This document shows, piece after piece, positions 31,066 through 41,226 of a DNA stretch of 64,000 nucleotides. How positions within the stretch are numbered: the stretch's first letter is position 1; each line of letters begins with the position of its first letter. Under the pieces are notes generated by a model. The model worked only from the letters and a program-made list of their open reading frames with translations. It was not told the DNA's origin and did no database searches. Origin of the DNA: Tubulanus polymorphus (Eukaryota > Nemertea > Palaeonemertea > Tubulaniformes > Tubulanidae); the NCBI RefSeq assembly GCF_964204645.1, contig NC_134034.1:7063414-7127413 (forward strand). Reading direction: 5' to 3'. A program made the position numbers and the translations under genes.

Positions 31066-31252
31066 ACTAGAATTCAACTAGAATTCAACTAGAATGTAAC
31101 TAAACATATGCTAGATTAACAAGCTAGTTGAAATATTGTTGTTTTTATTTATTTTTTGTTGAATTTTATTTGATTTTTTTGTTTCAACTACCAATAACTA
31201 GATTTCAACTAGAATGTAACTAAAAATATACTAGATTAACAAGCTAGTTGAG
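31066..31252. promoter_or_regulatory. CTAGTTGA-type direct repeats, intergenic
   Basis: A 46-bp sequence beginning CAACTAGAATGTAACTAAA and ending AAGCTAGTTGA occurs at 31,086-31,131 and again at 31,206-31,251, with extra partial CAACTAGAATT units between 31,066 and 31,085. It lies just upstream of the conserved unknown gene. The second element has a similar CTAGTT-rich block in the same place (49,629-49,790). A role in promotion or replication is inference. Confidence 0.55.
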
Positions 31253-31289
31253 TTTAAATGAATTAACATTTAAATGGGTGTTGTAATCG

Positions 31290-31858
31290 AAGTAATTTTT
31301 ATCTTTTGTTATTTTTCAATTTATCCATATATTCATTATGTAAATCATGTGGAATAATATCATTTTCCTCAAGTGCATTTTTCATCGATTTCCTATCTTT
31401 ATTGTAGAATAAAACTAAAAATCTAATGTTTTCTCTAAATCTTTAACAATTGAATTATATTTTTGATTTAAACCCATGTTGTTATCCCAAAATGTTTCCC
31501 AGATAAAGCTAGATAGCATAACTCACCGTTCTCTCACTTTTGAATCATGTAAATTTGCACAATCATCTATGATAAATAATGTATTTGATCCTTTATAAAT
31601 ATCAATTGCTATTTTAATACAATTATCTAAATTTTCTTTAACTGTTTTAGGATCTAATACAATAAATTTATTATTTCTAGTAATATTTATATCATAAGTT
31701 TGATTAAATTCATATGTCGGACAAAATAATACCATATAATCAAAATAGTTTTTATAAACAGTTTCTAATAAATTTAATATAAAATAAGTTTTTCCACAAT
31801 TTGTTACGCCAGAAATTAACATATTATTAGGCTCAAATATAAATAATTCCTTATTCAT
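31290..31858 (-). pseudogene. A32-like packaging ATPase (E1)
   Basis: Starts with the ATG at 31,858. Walker A is GVTNCGKT at about residues 17-24 and Walker B is TLFIIDDC at about 92-99. This is the P-loop pattern of the FtsK/HerA superfamily, A32 branch, used to pump DNA into capsids. The open frame breaks near 31,523; the C-terminal third is recognisable by comparison with the second copy down to about 31,290. The intact motifs show loss of function came from later frameshifts. Confidence 0.82.
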
Positions 31859-31861
31859 TTA

Positions 31862-32840
31862 TATATTTTTAATTTTACTTGATAATATCCATTCATTAAA
31901 TTTATCTGGCCATCCAACCCCTTTACTAAAGAATATTTTTTTCTATTAACAGTTTTTGTTTTTAGTACCTTTTCAATTTTATAATCTTGTTCTACATTTT
32001 CAGTAGTTAAACTTAGTTCTTCTTCATAAAAATACCCATCAACTTCTTCACCATCTAAATCTTCTAATTTATAGACGTATGGTTTTGTTGTTATTACTTT
32101 TTTTATTTTATATATTTCTCTCGTAAAATTACGATCGTATCCTTTGTCAAATATCTTTTTATACTTAGAAATTCTAACATTTTGACCAACTTAAATTTAG
32201 GTTCACCAAAATCATCTACAATAAATGCTCCATATAAATTATTCCAAACAATTTCAGCATTTTCAGGTTTTCTAGCATCAATAGGTTTCATTCCAATAGA
32301 AGAATGATAAGAATTATTATAACCTTCTATCAATTTTGGTAAAACATCAATCCATTTGAAAGTACTATTAGCTGTAAAATATTTCCACATTCTTGTTCTT
32401 AATGTTCTATTAAATCGTTCAACAACTGCTGCTTTTTATCCGATTTTGTTGAAAAATATTTAATATTATGATTATCTAAGAGTTCATGAACAAGTGAATT
32501 ATCAAATTCTTTTCCATCATCAAATTATTTATTTTTCTGGTTTTAGTTTATCATCCGAAAGAAATTTTCTTAAAACATTTGATGTTTGTACAGCATCTTT
32601 TCTATAAAGTGGGAAACTCCATACATAACGACTAAAAATACCAATCATATTCAGTATCCACCAATAATCATCATTATCTTTCTTAATATTTTTCATATCA
32701 ATTAAATCTCCTTGCCACTGTTGATCTACATAACTTACCATAGTTTTACGAGTTTTATATTTTCTAATAATTTTTTATGTGTTGTATATGTTGGCTGTTC
32801 TAACATAAAATCAGTTATATCTTTATATTTAACTAACTTT
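31862..32840 (-). pseudogene. Chromodomain integrase (E1)
   Basis: Homologous to the integrase at 47,797-48,909. The catalytic-core start QQWQGDLIDMKN is at about 32,700. The middle, with the second acidic residue and the KKA/KKQ region, is frame-broken at 32,390-32,530. The C-terminal core runs from MWKYFTANSTFKW at 32,390. A chromodomain-like C-terminus lies at 31,864-32,000 (YKIEKVLKTKT...FNEWILSSKI). Retroviral-type integrases insert Polintons. At least three frame changes make this copy non-functional. Confidence 0.85.
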
Positions 32841-32847
32841 TGTGGGA

Positions 32848-33862
32848 TTATTTATTGAGTCCTTTTTTCTTTTTCATGAATAATTGTATCCCATCTTTAG
32901 TATTCTGCAGCTTTTTTCCAGAACCATGTAAGGAATTATCCTCTGTTGTTCTAAAATCTAACCATAATGCATTTTTATTGCCGGTATAGTAATCAATTTG
33001 ATTAATATTATAATTTTCAGATGATTTTACTTTTTCATTCATAAAATGTTTTCTAATTTCTGGCCACTGATCTATCATTCTCATTCCTTGGCAAAATACT
33101 TATTTGCTATTCCTTCAATTGCTATTTCTACTTTTGATATTTCAGGATTATAATAATCATCAACATTTATTGCGCCATTATGCTAGCAATATTTTCATCA
33201 GTTACTGTATCATATTCTAAACGTATATTCGATAATTTAAAACCCATATCTTTACCAACGCTAGATAATACAATTTCATTAACAGGAGCAAATGTTATTT
33301 CGAATATAATATCTTCTTGAATTGCATATTTATATAAAGGTGCATTATTATTTATCAATTCAAAATCTAATGGAATTTTATGTTTGCTTCCATAAATCTT
33401 TTTGATCAAATTATCTGCGGTACGAGTTACTATTGCGTCATTAGCTCCTGATCTTAATTTATTTTGGTTTTCTGATTGGATGCCTTGAAATATCATATTA
33501 TTTCTATTTTCTTTAGTTAACCATAAATCTTTATAATGCATAAATAAATTATAATCATCTAATGAGAAAACTGTTTCTAGTCCAATCTTTATAGTTAATT
33601 TTTTAATCAAATATCTTCCAACATTATCGACAACATAATTATTATCATTACCAGTTACATTTATATCAGCTGATAAATAAATACTATTTGGAACATAAAA
33701 AGTATTTGATTTAATCTCGGGATTCTAACATATAAAGTTTCATCAGGATTATTAATAATTAATATTAGAAGGATTATGAGTAATTATATGATGAGATCTT
33801 TCTGCTTCAATAGCATTAGATATTCTTGAATTCTTAGACGGATTAATATAACTCCCACTCAT
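32848..33862 (-). pseudogene. Major capsid protein, double jelly roll (E1)
   Basis: The start codon is at 33,862. Pieces are at 33,167-33,610 and 32,848-33,084, with frame breaks near 33,730 and 33,160. The motif DFELINNNAPLYKYAI, followed by EITFAP and then IRLEYDTVT, fits Polinton major capsid proteins, as does the C-terminal FRTTEDNSLHGSGKK. Coverage of about 340 codons is short for the family, so parts may be lost. The product would form the icosahedral shell. The identification is from recalled family motifs and needs a profile or structure check. Confidence 0.75.
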
Positions 33863-33882
33863 TTATTTAACAAAAAAATTAA

Positions 33883-34377
33883 TTATCTATTTTTTATCCT
33901 ATTCACTAACCCAAAAATAATAGCACTTACAACTGTAATTAAAAATGAAATAATATGTTCAGCAGCAAAGTTAAGAATATTTCCTGCAGATTTTAATATA
34001 AAACCAACAATTGATGCAATAATTCCAGGTAAAGCTGCAGCAGATTTTTTAGATAGTTCCCATAAATATTTTGCTAATATTTTTAAACCACCCTTAACTT
34101 TATCTTGTATAGAATTATTTGGTGGTTTATCCGGTTTATTGGGTGTAGGTGTAGATTTTAAGGAATTTGATATACCTAAACCAATTGTTGTAAATAACAT
34201 AGTTACAGCTATTAGAATTGAAAGAATTGTTATACCTTCTAATTTAAATAATAATTTTATTTTATCTTTCAATGATATTTTAGAATTTGGTTTTAACAAG
34301 AAGTTTTTAAAAATAACTTTTAATCTATTAATATTATAATCATATGGTTTTAATGATAATTTAATTTCTTCTTTCTG
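33883..34377 (-). CDS. Predicted multi-pass membrane protein
   Basis: An open frame of 138 or more residues that continues upstream of a TTG codon at 34,299, so the true start is uncertain. Two hydrophobic segments (about residues 24-46, and a long stretch near 88-132 rich in I, V, A and G) flank a proline-rich linker (TPTPNKPDKPPNN). It lies immediately upstream of the capsid gene in the same direction. It resembles small membrane proteins near capsid genes of Polintons, but I do not recognise a named family. Confidence 0.6.
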   Translation of the reverse strand, partial: QKEEIKLSLKPYDYNINRLKVIFKNFLLKPNSKISLKDKIKLLFKLEGITILSILIAVTMLFTTIGLGISNSLKSTPTPNKPDKPPNNSIQDKVKGGLKILAKYLWELSKKSAAALPGIIASIVGFILKSAGNILNFAAEHIISFLITVVSAIIFGLVNRIKNR

Positions 34378-34392
34378 AATTCTATGTTATAA

Positions 34393-35297
34393 TCTCAATC
34401 ATCTTTTTCTTTTTCTAAATATGCATTTCTTTTTTTAAATTCAATTTCTTCAATAACTTTATTTTCTCTATCTAATTTTAGTTGTTCTATTTCTTTAATT
34501 TTATCAGTTTTATCTTTTTCTAAAGTTCTAATTTTAAAATCTCTTATACTTTAATCATGCGCAAATTTATCAGCTTCATTTCTTATACTAATAATTTCTC
34601 TAATTGCTTTATCAGAAAATATATTTAAATCTTCTAATTGTTGATCTGTTGCATCAAGTAATCCATTTGGTAAAAGTTTTTCAATTGGAACTTTATTTGA
34701 TTTAAGTTTACTAGTTTTGGAAGTTATATTCTGTTCAGAAGTTGTTTGTGTTTCTAAATTATTATTAATTGTTTCAAATAATTCATTAATTCTTTCTTTA
34801 AATACTCTTTTATTTTGATTTATTTCTCCTTGTGTAACATTTTCTATTTCATTACTATTACTTATTCTTTTAATTCTAGATGATTCTAAATTATTCAAAG
34901 TTGATTCTGCTAATATTTAGTTTTGATTATAAGTGATATCAATATAATAATCATCTTTCACATGATAATAATATTCAGCATCTAAAGATTTTAATTCTGT
35001 TACTAAAAGTCTGGCGCCTCTGGCATTTATATTATACCCAGATCTTTCAAATATAGGTTTGAAATTATAAATATATTCATAACATTCTAAATTTTGCTTT
35101 ACTAAATCCGGATTTTCATTTTCAGGATTTATTCTCGATTTAGTTCTTCTATCAAATTCATCTGTTGATAGTCATTTAGAACCACTATCTGCTAAATTAG
35201 AATTATATGCTGATCCATCATCATTATCAATATTAGTTTCTGCATCATTATAATCATCATCAATATACCGATCATTATTATTTCCCATGTCTTCCAT
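34393..35297 (-). pseudogene. Coiled-coil structural candidate
   Basis: Begins near the ATG at 35,297 with an acidic, asparagine-rich start. It passes two stops (near 35,177 and 34,917), runs through an intact 115-codon stretch (34,551-34,898), then a stop at 34,551 and a lysine- and glutamate-rich coiled coil to about 34,393. It is collinear with the structural block between the membrane protein and the C-anchored protein. Unknown function. Confidence 0.55.
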
Positions 35298-35340
35298 TTC
35301 ATAATCTTCTCCACCTTCTGCAATTTAAATTATACAAAAA

Positions 35341-36495
35341 TTAAATTTTTAAATATAATATTCCTCCTATTACAATTCCTATACAAGTTATAGCTAATTT
35401 AGTATTTTCATGGGATTTATTATCATTATTACTTTTAATTATGTCATGTTGAATATTATCAGTTTTTATATCACCGTGTGGGTGCCCTACGGCACCATTT
35501 TCTGTAGTATTGTAATCTTTTATTTTAGAATCATTATCCAATTTAATATTCTTAGTTTTAGTTTCGGTTGATTGAATATGTTTTTTAATGTTTTCACCTT
35601 CAATTAATTTTGGAGCAGTAATAATCTTTTTATTTATATCATTCAATCCAAATGAATTATTTATTGTTGCAGTCTTACTTAGATTATTATAACCAATTAT
35701 ATTTCCCATTTTTAAAACTAAATCATTAGAAATAATTAATAGATTAGGGCCTATACAATAATTTAATCTAATATGTGATTTATCTAAATAATTTTGATAT
35801 CTTACAATGTTTTCTCGAATCGATCTATTTTTATCATTATGAATGGAATCTTCAAATAAAACTTTGAATTGTTTCTGTGTATCAAATGAAGTATTATCAT
35901 TTCCAATTATTGGGGGTATTGTTTCAACTTTAGCGCCTAGAAAACATATCAAATAAGTTCTAATTGATTGATTTATTCTTTGTATACCTGATTTTGTAAA
36001 ACCTTCACTATTTTCTAAAATAAAATTAATCCAACCATTATTATTATCAATTTTATAATTATGATAAGCTCCAATTCTATGCATATAATCAATTCTTTTT
36101 ATTTCATACTGTTCACCAATACCTTGCAATTTACCATGCGCTCTAAAATCGGAATTAATATTTATATTAAATTCATTACATATTTTATAAAACTTAGATA
36201 GATTAATATTATTATCCATTTCTTTAAAATATTTAGATCCGGGCAAAGGACATTCTAATTCATTTAATATTATTCTGATTTGAAAATACGTGTGAAATCT
36301 AAATATTGTGTGAATTAATTTTAAATCAGTTTTCATCTAAGTTATTTAAATGATTATTCCAGATTATACCACAGCCAGTTGTTGCACAATAAACAGCAAA
36401 ATTTAATTGATTCTGCCAATATTTAATATAAGATTTTACATAATATATATGATATCGAGTACAAGTAACTTCATATCTATTAAATATATTTTCCA
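35341..36495 (-). pseudogene. Conserved Polinton-type protein with C-terminal anchor
   Basis: The N-terminal part starts at an ATG at 36,495 and contains the motif NFAVYCATTGCG, which I recall from a widespread unnamed Polinton protein. A frameshift near 36,335 leads into a 331-residue frame to 35,341. That frame ends in a single hydrophobic segment (LAITCIGIVIGGILYLKI), a likely tail anchor. Near residue 285 it carries the in-frame 27-bp insert, encoding GAVGHPHGD. A virion role is inference from neighbours. Confidence 0.6.
35470..35496 (-). repeat. 27-bp GC-rich palindromic insert, copy 2
   Basis: Same 27-bp sequence as at 30,065 with two changes (its palindrome reads GGTGCCCTACGGCACC on the plus strand). 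It lies in frame inside the anchored protein gene, bounded by GAAAAT and ATAAAA exactly as in the integrase copies. Confidence 0.85.
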
Positions 36496-36584
36496 TTTTA
36501 GAAATAAAAAACTATGTTTCAGTAACATAAATTTCTTAATTAGTTAATGAATTTAAAACTAAATTTTTATATGTAATGTTTTTA

Positions 36585-36837
36585 TTAAAATCTATTGCGT
36601 TAGCTTCGTCGACTGATTGAAAATCTCTATGTGTAATTTTCTGATTATATAATTCTTTATTGATGTAATCCATATAGTTTTGCCTCTTTTCTCTATATTC
36701 TTCTGCTGCTTTATTTTTTTTAACGATAAGTTGTGTCTTTTTTGTTCTGATAATGAACCATTTTTATCAATATGTTTAAATAAATAACCACCACCTGTAA
36801 TTGCCGATCCTATAATAGTTATTATTGCAGATGCCAT
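36585..36837 (-). pseudogene. Small hydrophobic-start protein, duplicate copy a
   Basis: Starts MASAIITIIGSAITGGGYLF and continues HIDKNGSLSEQKRHNL, identical in plan to the copy at 37,488-37,911. A frameshift follows at about 36,715. The two copies lie 1,076 bp apart and arise from a tandem duplication that also includes the neighbouring small gene. Confidence 0.65.
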
Positions 36838-36861
36838 TTATTTTACAAAAAAGTTATGCAT

Positions 36862-37017
36862 TTATATAGGAGGAATATATTTTTGTTTTTCCAAATAATC
36901 AATAGTTAAATTAGATAAAGTAGCTGCTAACGTTAATTTTAAAATGTAATATATTGCAGGAATATTATATCTAATTGATTTATTATATTGGAAAGCTTTT
37001 GGAAAATTATCTACCAT
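36862..37017 (-). CDS. Small protein, duplicate copy a
   Basis: About 51 codons from the ATG at 37,017. It ends with KLTLAATLSNLTIDYLEKQK and is closely matched by the 40-residue ORF at 37,934-38,057. It has a hydrophobic middle and a conserved C-terminus. Unknown function; its conservation across the duplication and its tight spacing in the gene row support its being real. Confidence 0.5.
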   Translation of the reverse strand: MVDNFPKAFQYNKSIRYNIPAIYYILKLTLAATLSNLTIDYLEKQKYIPPI

Positions 37018-37059
37018 TTATATAATTAAAAAATTAATAATTTATTAATTCTTTTAATA

Positions 37060-37470
37060 ATTTATCCTGTTCTTCAACTGTTATATTACCATTTAAACTT
37101 ATTATATAATCTAGTGTATTTTTTTATTTATTAATTTCTTTTATATTAGTTTTAATTTTTTCTTAATTACTTTTTATATTTGTAGTTTTGAACTTGTACC
37201 AGTTAAAACACTTGATGATAATCCTAGCACCCCAATTGATATAGCTAAAGGTGTTAATGGACTGAATATTGCTAGAAATGTTATTACAAAACTTATTGTA
37301 ACTAAACCACTGATAATAAAATAATATATAATTTTAGATTTTAAATATCTTTTCTTTTTTATCATTACGTCACTTTCAAATTCTAATATTTGTTTTTCTA
37401 AATATGTTTTTAATTTAGTTTTATTTATATCATGAGGAATAATATCAATATTATCAACTTTATCATCCAT
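37060..37470 (-). pseudogene. Two-TM membrane protein
   Basis: A 98-residue intact N-terminal part (37,174-37,470) begins with an acidic segment and a lysine-rich helix, then two adjacent hydrophobic spans (FIISGLVTISFVITFLAIF and PLAISIGVLGLSSSVL). Homologous-looking lysine-rich coding appears to continue to about 37,060 with frame breaks. Probable membrane protein of the virion or host membrane; unnamed. Confidence 0.55.
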
Positions 37471-37487
37471 TTATTTAGAAAAAAATT

Positions 37488-37911
37488 AATAATTAGTAAA
37501 ACTATACGCTACAAATATAACAATAACTGTTCCACCTAAAATCCATATAATATCATATTTCTGTTGTTCTTTACTTGGGGTATAATAATCTGATAATTTA
37601 GGTTTGTATAGATGTAATTTTTCTTTATTGGTTACCGCGTTATATAAACTCATTGCATCATCAACTGATTGAAAATCTCGATGTGAAATCTTCTGATCAT
37701 ATAATTCTTTGTTGATATAATCTATATAGTTTTGTCTCTTTTCTCTTTATTCTTCTACTGCTTTATTGTATTTCTCTAATGCTAAGTTATGTCTTTTCTG
37801 TTCTGATAATGATCCATTTTTATCAATATGCTTGAATAAATAACCACCACCAGTAAATGCTAAAGCGTTAACAATTGCCGATCCTATAATAGTTATAGTT
37901 GCAGAAGCCAT
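37488..37911 (-). pseudogene. Small hydrophobic-start protein, duplicate copy b
   Basis: Starts MASATITIIGSAIVNALAFT and keeps the shared HIDKNGSLSEQKRHNLA block, a coiled-coil region and a C-terminal hydrophobic span (IIWILGGTVIVIFVAY). One in-frame stop near 37,748. It is the more complete copy of the pair, which suggests the full protein has membrane segments at both ends. Confidence 0.6.
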
Positions 37912-37933
37912 TTATTTAACAAAAAATTATGCA

Positions 37934-38057
37934 TTTATATAGGAGGACTATATTTTTGTTTTTCCAAATAATCAATAGTTAGATTAGATAAAGTAACTGC
38001 TAATGTTAATTTTAAAATAGCATTTATATCAAATCTATCAACATTAACACTTCCCAT
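37934..38057 (-). CDS. Small protein, duplicate copy b
   Basis: Forty codons from the ATG at 38,057, ending LEKQKYSPPI. Paralogue of 36,862-37,017. It is followed after a short gap by the upstream end of the next gene in the row. Confidence 0.5.
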
Positions 38058-38063
38058 TTTAAA

Positions 38064-38151
38064 TACTTTTTTTAATTGAATAACCAACAGTTCCAACTGA
38101 TAATAATGCTCCATTATATAATCCAGTTATTATCCACTTATAATCACTCAT
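38064..38151 (-). CDS. Very small membrane peptide candidate
   Basis: About 28 codons from the ATG at 38,151 (MSDYKWIITGLYNGALLSVG). It sits between two genes of the same direction with almost no spacing. A single hydrophobic span. Weak evidence; it may be a degraded longer gene. Confidence 0.35.
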
Positions 38152-38154
38152 TTA

Positions 38155-38508
38155 TTAATAACAAAAATTACTATCTTCAAAATATTTATTTATCTTAGTT
38201 ATAATTATTTCAACATTTATAGTATTATTAGTTTCATTTTCATATATTACAGTTATTATTCTTTTGATATCATCAATGATAAAATCTTCATCTAATTCAT
38301 AAAATCTTAATGACGCTCTAATTAAATTGGCAATCTTTTCTACACTAAAAGTTTCTTCATCTATTGTTTTTTCATACTCAAATGTTGTTTCATTAGAAAA
38401 TGCAATATTTTTAATATGTGTAATTACATCAGTAATGTTAAATTTCATTTCTTTCTCATGTTTAAAATCAAATCCAAAACATATACTCGGTCCTACTGTT
38501 ATATTCAT
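38155..38508 (-). CDS. Unknown 117-residue protein
   Basis: Intact frame from the ATG at 38,508, with mixed alpha/beta composition, no membrane span and acidic character. It lies between the minor-capsid candidate and the small membrane genes. I do not recognise it. Its survival as an open frame in a decayed element is notable. Confidence 0.5.
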   Translation of the reverse strand: MNITVGPSICFGFDFKHEKEMKFNITDVITHIKNIAFSNETTFEYEKTIDEETFSVEKIANLIRASLRFYELDEDFIIDDIKRIITVIYENETNNTINVEIIITKINKYFEDSNFCY

Positions 38509-38529
38509 ATTTATATAGTGAAAAAATTA

Positions 38530-39273
38530 CTCTTTCCATTTTATAATTAATTCATAAATTACAGGAAAATTATTTAAATCAATTAAATATCCATTATGAT
38601 TTCTAACTTCTAATCTAAAATTATTAAAATGAGGAATTCATGGTTTGAAATCACATTCTGTTAAATTATAATTTATTTGAGTTCCAAATTGTTTAACATT
38701 TTTAGCGGTAAAATATTTAATATACTAGAACTACAAATTGTTTCTTTAGTTGCTTCGAAAGTTTTTGTAGGATCGATTGAATTGCAATAAATATAAAAGT
38801 GTGTAAAAGGTATTATATTTGAGATGCCTTCTGCACTTCCAGTAATTGTAAGCGGTTCAATTCCTAACATTTTAGCCATTGGTTTGTTTACCATAAATTT
38901 ATGTTGTTCATTAGATATCTTTATTCTTATTTTATTAGTACTATCAATTTTATTAAATTTAATTTCAAATACAGAAGTGCCCCTTAATAGAGCTTCTATT
39001 AATTTCCTGCGCTAATGATTCTGAATTATATAATCCTGGTTTTAAAAATAGATGAAACCATTTATCTTTATATCTCATATAAATCATAAACTCTCTATGT
39101 TCAAAAGTTTTATCCGATATATTATAAAAAGAACTACGTAAACTTACATTTACTAATCTTAAATCAACACAATTCTTAAATTCTCTATCTAATTGTACTA
39201 GTAAATTATGTGATTTAGAATTTAACAGTTTTCTAGAATCAACAAATATACTATATTCTTTTAATTCTACCAT
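38530..39273 (-). pseudogene. Minor capsid / penton-like protein candidate
   Basis: Start codon at 39,273. Pieces are at 38,965-39,273 and 38,673-38,894, then a broken C-terminus to about 38,530. The beta-rich sequence, the PGLYNSESLAQEIN block, the MAKMLGI block with PLTITG, and the final strand-rich end (NHNGYLIDLNNFPV) resemble the jelly-roll minor structural proteins of Polintons and related phage-like fibre or penton proteins. At least three frame breaks. It is the first gene of the long minus-strand row. The call is by recalled resemblance. Confidence 0.5.
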
Positions 39274-39299
39274 AATTTATAACATAAAAAAATTACCTT

Positions 39300-39710
39300 C
39301 AACTCCAAAAAGTCAGTTTTCTGAACTCATAAATTTTAGCAAAACCACCCGACCTGGCTCGCAGAGTTTTTCAGGGATAAGCATCCCTTTATTGAGAGGC
39401 GCCACGAGATACTTATCCCTTAGCATTTCTACTTACAAACCTGCAACCCACGCCTCACCAATTCTCCTTCAATGGTTGACAGGAAACACATTATATTTAA
39501 GGCGCCTAATGCATTTCCTATCAACCCCTTACCCCCGAAGGGAGGATCGAAAGTCGAAACTGAAGAACCACGGAGGGTGGACAAAGGTGCATGTTCGAAA
39601 TGCCCCTGCAAGCCAGGCCCGGCGGCACTCCAGTGGTGGAATGAATTTCCGTATATACTTAGCTTAAACTCCGAAGTCAATATTAACGGTGTTTCCTAGA
39701 AAAACGTTAT
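39300..39710. other. GC-rich island between convergent gene blocks
   Basis: About 400 bp of near-50-percent GC inside a region near 20-25 percent GC. It contains an inverted pair AGGGATAAG (39,372) and CTTATCCCT (39,412) around GGCGCCACGAG. It also has a CCCCGAAGGGAGG hairpin-like stretch and an AATAAAGGG word on the minus strand. Short ORFs on both strands show no domain. It differs sharply from the element around it and looks inserted. Confidence 0.55.
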
Positions 39711-39914
39711 TTGAAATTATAAATTATTTCGAATGAAAAAATATTTGAAAAGGAAACTAATTAATGATTTACGGATTTTTAACGTAATTATATAATTTTT
39801 TATCAAATTAATAATCAATTAACATAGATAATTTTAATTAAATTCAAATTCAAATTCATTTCAGTATTTCACTCATCACTAAAAATTAATTTTAATAAAA
39901 TTTTTCCTTAATAA

Positions 39915-41226
39915 ATGGATGAGAAGATACCATGTGAAATTTGTGGTGAACTTCTAAGAAAAAATAATATGGCTCGACATATGAAAAAACATGATAAAAA
40001 TTATAAACCCCCTAAAATAAACTGCCAAAATTGTAATAAATTATTCTCAAGAAATTATGTTTAAAAACATTCAGAGAAGTGTAAAATTAATGACACAACG
40101 GTTAATGTTGATAGTAACGAAAGTAATAGTAATTCTGTTGAAGTTGAATCTGAAATTATTTGGAAAAGACCTTTCTTATTCTATGATAAGGATAATATAA
40201 AAGATTATATCTGTGAGCCTTGTCGATTAAAATATAGACCGGAAAATATAGAAGATTGGGAGAATTATCAATTTCGTAAAGCACATATAGATAAAATTTC
40301 TAATAAATTTGAAACTGAATTCAATGAAAGAAAAAATAAAATATTAGAAAAAATGAAATATGAGAAAACATTACCAGATAATGAAGAAACACTTAAAAAG
40401 TTGGAAAAACAATATAATGAATTAGTAAGAAAAACATATTATTGTAAATATTGTAAATTGATTATTACAACAAGTAATTCAAATCTACATAATAGAACAA
40501 TAAAACAAAGAAAACGTAACAAAATACCAAGAGCTTAATGAAGATTTATTACCAAGAAATGATAGAAAAAAATGTCCACAATGTATTTATGGGCACTTAT
40601 GACAAGAAGGTCCTGTGATATTTTGTAATGAATGTGGATGGGAAAAAATTTATGGGGTGATGAAAAAACTTGAGATATTCTTATAGAACCAATATTAAAA
40701 TATCTAGATGAAATTTTTAAGATATTTTCTATGGAAGATCGTACACCAGAATATAAGCAATGGCTTGAAAAAATGAAAATGATAGAAAAATAAAAATGGT
40801 GAAATAACTAAAAAAGATATAATAAAAACAATTATTCCGTCAACATTTAACACACAAGAAAAGAAAATGTATTTATATCTATTATTTAACGATTATTATA
40901 GAAAACCTAAATTAACAGAAGAAGATATGGAAAATATAAAAGAAACATTCAAAAAAATATTAAGATATTATGTGGATAATAGAATAACAGATTCAATTAA
41001 TTATGAATTCTTTTTAAATAAGATTGTAAATTTTTTAAACATCGATATTATAATTACATTTGATATATTAACAAACAAAAAGAAACAAAGAGAGCGAGAT
41101 GAAATGTGGTACAATATAGAACTTTATTTAAATGAGAAAAATGAAATGGAAGAACCTAAACAATAAAACAAAAATGAAGAAACCAGTAGTGATTTCGAGT
41201 ATGATGATATTGATTTTATGTTTTAA
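39915..41226 (+). pseudogene. Zinc-finger, coiled-coil protein
   Basis: The ATG at 39,915 opens with one C-x2-C...H-x3-H finger (CEICGELLRKNNMARHMKKH), then a second finger interrupted by a stop at 40,062. A lysine-rich segment with a third C-x2-C pair lies around 40,440. Frame breaks occur near 40,540, 40,600, 40,680 and 40,790. A 99-residue open stretch is at 40,867-41,166 and an acidic tail ends at 41,226. It is the only long plus-strand gene of E1 and converges with the polymerase, their ends overlapping. It probably binds nucleic acid, a regulator or replication factor by analogy only. Confidence 0.6.

Noticed and set aside
31086-31251. CRISPR-like array
   Set aside because: Only two 46-bp repeats with degenerate partial units, in a eukaryotic AT-rich element and with no Cas genes; better described as iterons.
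39429-39699. Overlapping ORFs in the GC-rich island
   Set aside because: Open on both strands over the same bases with no motif; probably an effect of GC content.
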